A DNA stretch of 64,000 nucleotides from Lamellibrachia columna (taxonomy: Eukaryota > Annelida > Polychaeta > Sabellida > Siboglinidae). Positions within the stretch are counted from its first letter, which is position 1. Each line of letters starts with the position of its first letter. Both the position numbers and the translations under genes were made by a program. The notes beneath the pieces were generated by a model. The model was not told the origin of the DNA. It did no database searches and saw only the letters and a program-made list of their open reading frames with translations. The stretch covers positions 19,177,060-19,241,059 of the forward strand of contig OY759274.1 of NCBI GenBank assembly GCA_963662155.1, given 5' to 3'. Positions 58,350 through 64,000 of the stretch are shown one piece after another.

Positions 58350-58985
58350 GGTTACTGCCGACATCGTGTCCACATTGTTGGTGATAGAACGTTGACATTA
58401 TGTCCACGTTGCTGGTGACAGAACGTTGGCATCGTGTCCACGTTGCTGGTAACAAAACGTTGGCATCGTGTCCACTTTGTTGGTGACAGAACGTTGACAT
58501 AGTGTCCGCGTTGCTGGTGACAGAACGTTGACATCGTGTACACGTTGCTGGTGATATAACGTTGACATCGTGCCCGTGTTGCTGGTGACAGAACGTTGAC
58601 ATCGTGTACACGTTGCTGGTGATATAACGTTGACATCGTGCCCGTGTTGCTGCTGACAGAACGTTGACATCGTGTACACGTTGCTGGTGACAGAACGTTG
58701 ACATCGTGTACACGTTGCTGCTGACAGAACGTTGACATCGTGTACACGTTGCTGGTGATATAACGTTGACATCGTGCCCGTGTTGCTGCTGACAGAACGT
58801 TGACATCGTGTACACGTTGCTGGTGATATAACGTTGACATCGTGCCCGTGTTGCTGCTGACAGAACGTTGACATCGTGTACACGTTGCTGGTGATAGAAC
58901 GTTGACATCGTGTACACGTTGCTGGTGATAGAACGTTGACATCGTGTACACGTTGCTGGTGATAGAACGCTGGCATCGTGACTGC
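58350..58985. repeat. Minisatellite, 34-bp unit, about 19 copies
   Basis: The unit joins GAACGTTGACATCGTGTACA and CGTTGCTGGTGATA. Two alternating forms (TACACG/GGTGATAT and CCCGTG/GCTGACAG) give a 68-bp higher-order pattern in the middle. Confidence 0.95.
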
Positions 58986-59207
58986 ATTGCTGGCGACATT
59001 TTAAATGCATAATTATTATGAAATGACATTGCTTGGACGAGCACATTCTCTATTGACGAGGCGTAGCTTTGATATCTAAGGTTCACCCATGTAATAGGGT
59101 TAAATAAAAAATTATTTAGCGTAATTCTTATATTAACTAAACTAATTCACTATTAACAAAACTAATTAACTATTCAGTTCTGACACTTTTCTTATACAAA
59201 TCCACCC

Positions 59208-59362
59208 ATAAATAAATGGAACAAACGATCTACTAGTTATGTAAATGTTAGCAGCGTGAATATGTTTTAAAACAAAATTGACAAATACATCAATAGGGCG
59301 CGTTACACAATAATGAAAACAATTCAGGCTCTGGATAAGCCAATGGCTTGTCCACTTGTGTT
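59208..59362 (+). mobile_element. Old CR1-like LINE 3' end
   Basis: ATGGAACAAACGATCTAC, GTTAGCAGCGTGAATATG, the AGGGCGxG string and GATAAGCCAATGGCTTGTCC align with the last ORF2 codons and 3' UTR of the CR1 copies, with many differences and deletions. It is clearly older than the 17.7 and 26 kb copies. Confidence 0.75.
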
Positions 59363-60235
59363 TTTGCATTGTATGTCATTATTGTTGTCTTACTAAACAC
59401 AACAACATCAGAGCAATGTCATCAATAGTTAAACCAAAGCAGTGGTTGGCAAACATCGAATCGATTTTTATTAAAATAATAAAGTAAAACCCAATTGTCG
59501 TTTATGCACAAATGCCAAAAAAGCATATATTATTGTATTTATTTAAATTAAAAAAATGCGAAAGCTATTTAATTAAGTTTAAATGAATAGGCAAACATTA
59601 AAATAGAACATAGGCCTACGAACACATACGGTACTGCCCTGACGTCATGCCAGGTCGATCTACGCACGCTTTGCTTGTAAACCAATTTAAACTTAACTGT
59701 GACTAACATTACCCAGAACTAAATTAGTTTTGTATATAGCATAACACAACACTGACTGTTTTATTTATTTTTAAAGATTGGTTATATAGGAAATATTATA
59801 CCCAACCTTCCAGTTTCACCCAGGCAACGAGAAAATACCGCACGATGGCGCTATCAACACTTGCCATTAGTGTCAAATATGTCAAATATGGCGGTGACTC
59901 GGAAGAACTGATTATATTATTATGTTGACGTGCATTAAAGTCATACATTATAGTCTAATTGAGTCACATATATAAAAACAATTACTTAGACAGTACCAAT
60001 AACCGCAGACGATATGACATTTGCAATATTGTCTATTGTCAGCTGTAAGTGTGTCAATCAATGTGGTGCGCATAGCCATACCATTTCACGAACAACGGTC
60101 GCAATTCTCTAAGTACTCGACAAATTGCAAATGTGGTTGATAATTAATGTTTGTGAAACGTGTGTATTTTTCGCGTGCCTTTGCATATTGAGCCGTTCGA
60201 TAAAATGTGTCAAAATGTACAAATAAGAATTCTTA
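59363..60235. other. Upstream flank of H1-d
   Basis: From about 59825 the sequence is shared, inverted, with the H1-a upstream flank (ACCGCACGATGGCGCTATCA; AGTGTGTCAATCA). Nothing coding was seen. Confidence 0.55.
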
Positions 60236-60365
60236 CGATAAACGACCAAGATGGCGGGATCGACAAAAGTTGTGTTACTGTGGGTCACTTCGAGATCGAT
60301 TATCTCACAGTAAAACCTTCTCGGGCGGTAAATTGTGGACCTAAAGTGATTGGTCAGGGTTTTCC
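60236..60365 (+). promoter_or_regulatory. H1-d distal conserved block
   Basis: ACGATAAACGACCAAGATGG then CGGGATCGACAAAAGTTGTG, with CAAGATGGCGGG at 60247-60258, about 550 bp before the ATG, as in copy c. Confidence 0.65.
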
Positions 60366-60604
60366 ATATCCATTGAATCAAATGAATGGTAACTGTGACA
60401 AACATAGTTATACTATTTTTTAGAATTATTACAAAATTCATCAACGATACGATGTGATTGCCCTGTTTAAACTGAAATAACTTCTAAAAAATGCACTACT
60501 CAGAATATTTGTTTGCGTAAGCTTAAACGTACATGTCTCACGATTATGAAAATATAAACATTCGCGTGTTTCAGTAAATATATTTGTCGACAGCGCGGCT
60601 GTTT

Positions 60605-60707
60605 TGGTGGCCAATTAGCACATATCGAGGAAATCAAACGGCAAAATGTTGGCGCTTCGGTCCAACCGCTGCTGGTCTACAACCACGTCCGCGCGCCCGC
60701 TATAAAG
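60605..60707 (+). promoter_or_regulatory. H1-d proximal promoter
   Basis: GGCCAATTAGCACAT (CCAAT) near 60608, GAAATCAAACGGCAAAATG, TCTACAACCACGTCCGCGC at 60676-60694 and TATAAAG at 60701-60707, about 100 bp before the ATG. Confidence 0.75.
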
Positions 60708-60804
60708 CCGAGCGCAGCGCGCGGTCTTTTCATACTCGATTCTTCTCCAGTTAGAGAAGTTTGTTCAATCTTCGTTGTCGCAGTCTCCTTCTTTCGTTGT
60801 TAAG

Positions 60805-61386
60805 ATGTCTGCAGCCGCTGCCACCACCGTCAAGCCCGCCAAGAAGGCAGCTGCCAAGCCGAAGAAGCCGGCAGCTCACCCCAAATACACGGAGATGACC
60901 GCCGCGGCCCTGGGAAGTCTGAAAGAGCGAGGCGGGTCGTCACGACAGGCGATCCTCAAATACATCATTAAGTCGTACAACGTCGGTAAAGAGGAGCGTC
61001 TCGTCAACCGTAAGCTCAAAGTGGCGCTGAGGGCCGGTGTGAAGAACGGCGCTCTGAAGCAAACGAAGGGCACCGGCGCCTCGGGCAGCTTCCGTCTCGG
61101 CGAGAAGGCAAAGGCAGCACCGAAGAAGGCGGCCGCAAACAAGCCGAAGGCAGCCAGCGCAGCCAAGAAGGTGAAGAAGGCGAAGACGCCCAAGAAAGCG
61201 GGAAAGAAGGTGACCAAAAGTCCGAAGAAGGTGACCAAGAAGCCCGCAGCGAAGAAGCTGAGGTCGCCAGTGAAGGCGAAGAAAGCCGTCAGCAAAGTGA
61301 AGAAGCCGAAAACAGCCGCAGCGAAGAAGCCGAAGGCCGCAAAACCAAAGAAGGTAGCAGCGAAGAAGCCAGCAAAGAAGGCATAA
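60805..61386 (+). CDS. H1: Linker histone H1 (copy d), divergent globular domain
   Basis: Intronless, 193 residues, start MSAAAATTVKPAKK aligned with copies a and b. The winged-helix domain differs from the other three in several places: EMTAAALG instead of EMIAAALG, and KEERLVNRKLKVALRAG instead of KDERVVNQHLKMALRAG. The changes add positive charge in the part that should be the third helix, which contacts nucleosomal DNA in H1 proteins. The tail resembles copy c (KTPKKAGKKVTKSPKKVTKK) and ends like copy a (AAKKPAKKA). TAA is at 61384-61386. The 3' flank to about 61545 matches that of copy a. Confidence 0.96.
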   Translation: MSAAAATTVKPAKKAAAKPKKPAAHPKYTEMTAAALGSLKERGGSSRQAILKYIIKSYNVGKEERLVNRKLKVALRAGVKNGALKQTKGTGASGSFRLGEKAKAAPKKAAANKPKAASAAKKVKKAKTPKKAGKKVTKSPKKVTKKPAAKKLRSPVKAKKAVSKVKKPKTAAAKKPKAAKPKKVAAKKPAKKA

Positions 61387-61545
61387 ACTATGCGTCATGA
61401 ACTGTGTATTATAGTGTAAATAGTGTATTTGTGGACGCCACCCAGGCGACTATCATAGTATGACATTGAGAGACTGCTGTGACACTGTAGAACTAGCGGC
61501 GAATGGCACGTTTTTCAAGGCGTGAGAACACTCAAATATTTAATC

Positions 61546-61924
61546 ATTGTATGAACTGTGAAGATGTATGTATGACTGAATTAGAATCATGTGTAAAATT
61601 GCGTGAATATATTTTTGTACTACTATATTTGTGTTGGTTTATTTTTTCGCACGTGATTAGACGACCGCAGCCCGAGTGAAAACGTTCGTAGTGAGCCATC
61701 GCTTAAAGCTGCGCGTGCGCGAGTCGATCATATTTCGCGTAACTAACAATTACGGTTCGTGGGTTGCGATTATTTACTTACGTTATTTCCGTAAAAATCG
61801 CGGCGATTCACCGCTTATTCTAAGTGCCGCTTTACCCCCGCCCCAGATTGGTGACACGTCTGTAGTGAGCAATTTTATGTTGTATATTATAATTAGTTAA
61901 CATTTTATTAAATCTTAATTACCC
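61546..61924. other. Intergenic, nothing recognised
   Basis: No gene and no AATAAA attributable to H1-d. Confidence 0.5.
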
Positions 61925-62010
61925 ATACCCCAAACACGTTGCGTGCGTTGGACCCATAAAACGTGGAATTTGTGTCTCACGGACGGATACTAGCAATGTA
62001 TCGTGTCCCC
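61925..62010 (-). mobile_element. Fragment of the dispersed repeat also at 10.99-11.52 and 63.3-63.6 kb
   Basis: Minus strand CCACGTTTTATGGGTCCAAC then GCACGCAACG matches 11050-11095, and the GATACATTGCTAG with a C-run end resembles 63600-63635. Confidence 0.5.
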
Positions 62011-62219
62011 CCCCCGGCTTGGGGGATGGATCAGCCAAACTTGTAGGTAACGTGTAAGGCCCACCCATAGAAAATGTGATCTACACGTAGGGGAAGATAG
62101 GCTTGTCCGCACACGGCACACCTCTTCTTCCATTAAACGGCCAACATCATTATGTTGATGATTCTGTCGTTCGGCGCCTCTCACGTGCCGGGAATTGGTG
62201 GGTTAGAGATAGAGACCAC

Positions 62220-62505
62220 CACTCTGAGTCCACAACAGGTTACACATTTACCCCCTGTGTGGGATCTTTTACTTCCCCTGGCATAGACACCAGGTAGAAG
62301 GGACCAACGGCTTTTACTGTCTCTTCCGAAAGACACGAGCAAAGTGGGGTGAACAAATTTGCCCAGGTTTTGAAACGGCAGCAGGTGGTTTTGAACCCCG
62401 GTCCCTTCGACCGAAAAGTCCGACGCTCTGCCACAGGTGGTTTTGAACCCCGGTCCCCTCGACCGAAAGTCCGACGCTGTACCACTCGACCACCGCGCCC
62501 CACAT
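62220..62505 (-). mobile_element. tRNA-derived SINE with a duplicated tRNA-like head
   Basis: On the minus strand from 62505: GGGGCGCGGTGGTCGAGTGG (A box TGGTCGAGTGG), CAGCGTCGGACTTTCGGTC, then GACCGGGGTTCAAAACCACC as B box. The second half of the head is repeated once more before the core TTCACCCCACTTTGCTCGTG and CTTTCGGAAGAGACAG. The core is shared with the SINE at 55.9 kb. Confidence 0.7.
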
Positions 62506-63330
62506 TACTACAAAAGGCAAACCCTTCAGCCACATGTAACAACACTGTAAACCTGTGGGCTGAACATTAGGCTTGGATAACCAAGGGGCTGCATTCAAGT
62601 GGGGCAGGTTTCCTCTCACACAAACGGAATTAGCAGGCAGGTGCCCTTAATTGGCCATCTCTGTATATAAACCTAAGGTATACAGTGTCATAACTAATGA
62701 ACTGTGTATGTCAGAATGGTAAGAATTCGCCTTGTTAATTATGTATATCAGTAGATTACTACTACACATTATTACACTTCAACTCCACTAAGAAAAACGT
62801 ATATGTTGTCAATATGTATTGATCACTAGTGTGCAAATGTGCCTGGGTCATTTCCGCACAGGTATGTATGAACATACATCGCATATTTCAAGCCTTTGCT
62901 ATAGGGCAGAATACGAACTGCAATGGTGCACGGTCAGGCTGCAGAACATCATATAGCTTCTTATGTATATCCATAGGTATTATTTGGGCGTCAGGTGCAC
63001 CCACATAACTAATATAAACTTAACCAGTTGTAGTTTATATAATACATTTGCCTAGATGTGAAGTGGGTGCGTGATATTGGTGTGTCTCAACTACAGCGTA
63101 CACGGTAAGTCAGGCGATGAAGAAAACCAAAAGGACACAGAATAAAAACAACATTATAATTATACACTTCAAGATATACGAACACTTAACACACATAAAC
63201 TATTTAAGTTTACTCTCTTTAACAAATCCCACCTTCCGCCTATTTTTTTAGGCTAACCTCCCACCATTTTGGTGGGGGGGACAACTAATTAAATTTCTAG
63301 TGTACCACCCTTGAGACAGATTCCACGCGT
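62506..63330. other. Intergenic, nothing recognised
   Basis: AT-rich. No coding or repeat signal was seen. Confidence 0.5.
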
Positions 63331-63334
63331 TATG

Positions 63335-63635
63335 TGTATGTTTTCTGTGTACAACGCACGCTAACGCACACAATGCACGCTAACGCACACAACGCAAGGA
63401 TAAAGGGTACACACTGACAGGTCCCATTGATCTGTGAATCAAATATATTCGTGAATTAATATGTATCACGGAACAGTGCATATTTTACACATTCAATTGT
63501 GTATATTTCAATGTAGTCAACTTGAAAAGGGCATCATTTTGACAGTCTAAGTCTAAAATGCGTTTAGGGAGGTTCGGTTAGAGAAATTCTCAAGGATTAT
63601 AGACTGGCAATGTTTCGAGTGCCCCCCCCCCCAGG
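63335..63635 (+). mobile_element. Third copy of the dispersed repeat with CGCACGC motif
   Basis: ACAACGCACGCTAACGCACA followed by GTGAATTAATATG, CATATTTTACAC, CATTTTGACAG and GCGTTTAGG aligns in order with 11080-11500. Here the CGCACGC motif has only two or three copies. It ends near a C-run at 63623-63633. Confidence 0.55.
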
Positions 63636-64000
63636 AGGTATCTCTTCCTGGTTGCATACGCATCATAAGCACCATTTATTTATTTTATTTTTTTGTTCAA
63701 TACTTAATTATATTAATTCATATTCTCTTCTATTTGAATTAATTTATCATCATTCACATGACTTATCAATGTTGCGCATATAAATGCATTTTAACCGCCT
63801 CCGAATGGGTTTATCTAGATTTACGGCGCTATACAAATCAGGCATGGGGTCAATTCCGGAATTGGAATTGACTTTCGAAAGCTAGTTTGAATTGAAATTG
63901 ACTGGTTTGGAATTGGAATTGATTTTTTTATTGGAATTGATTTTTTATTATTGACTTGATACAGCTAAACGTTGCCCCTTAAATTTACTACTACAATCAT
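63636..64000. other. Dispersed-repeat-like DNA at the window edge
   Basis: GGCGCTATACAAATCA at about 63824 resembles a SINE tail. 63850-63960 repeats GGAATTGGAATTGA-like strings typical of transposon subterminal repeats. It is cut by the window end. Confidence 0.4.

Noticed and set aside
62435..62505. Functional tRNA gene
   Set aside because: The A and B boxes are present, but the cloverleaf is poor, the 3' half is duplicated, and the flanks match a SINE core.

Overview
The window is eukaryotic nuclear DNA. It has spliced genes with GT-AG introns, TATA-box promoters, AATAAA signals, non-LTR retrotransposons, hAT-type DNA transposons and tRNA-derived SINEs. No bacterial operons, ribosome binding sites or CRISPR arrays are present. 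Linker histone H1 genes with a lysine-rich tail, alpha-crystallin-type small heat shock proteins and a CR1-like LINE with an esterase-type ORF1 point to an invertebrate, most likely a lophotrochozoan and probably a mollusc. That assignment is inference from general resemblance, not from a search.

Layout. 1-3.6 kb: a decayed LINE with a CR1 3' end inserted in it, then an unrecognised two-exon gene whose 3' side runs into a 39-bp minisatellite full of CACGTG boxes. 4.2-9 kb: 23-bp and 12-bp minisatellites. A hAT-like element with perfect 18-bp terminal inverted repeats and an 8-bp target duplication sits inside the 12-bp array, and a truncated inverted copy lies on the far side. 9-12 kb: microsatellites and short minisatellites. 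12.2-23.1 kb: two small heat shock protein genes in tandem, same strand, both with three exons and the same intron positions. Intron 1 of the second is 5.4 kb and carries a nearly full CR1 LINE. 23.7-25.4 kb: histone H1 gene on the minus strand. 25.8-28.4 kb: a second kind of LINE interrupted by a CR1 copy and by two internal repeat expansions. 29.1-31.6 kb: a 16-bp minisatellite. 32.9-48.2 kb: a 15-kb, 22-bp minisatellite with nested higher-order duplications. 48.5-61.5 kb: three more H1 genes on the plus strand, with SINEs, minisatellites and a THAP zinc-finger exon between them. 62-64 kb: SINE and other dispersed repeats.

Genes that belong together. The two heat shock genes are tandem paralogs; the second has a heat-shock-element-like site, a CRE and a TATA box upstream. 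The four H1 genes share a core promoter box, a TATA box, a block about 540-550 bp upstream with an ATGGCGG core, and a short 3' UTR motif. No core histone gene is in the window. H1-a (minus) and H1-d (plus) sit in inverted duplications of about 1.7 kb.

Roughly a third or more of the window is tandem repeat. Very long apparent reading frames there (for example near 6.5-8.0, 29.1-31.5 and 33-43 kb) are artefacts of repeat periodicity and are not annotated as genes. Exact array lengths depend on assembly quality.
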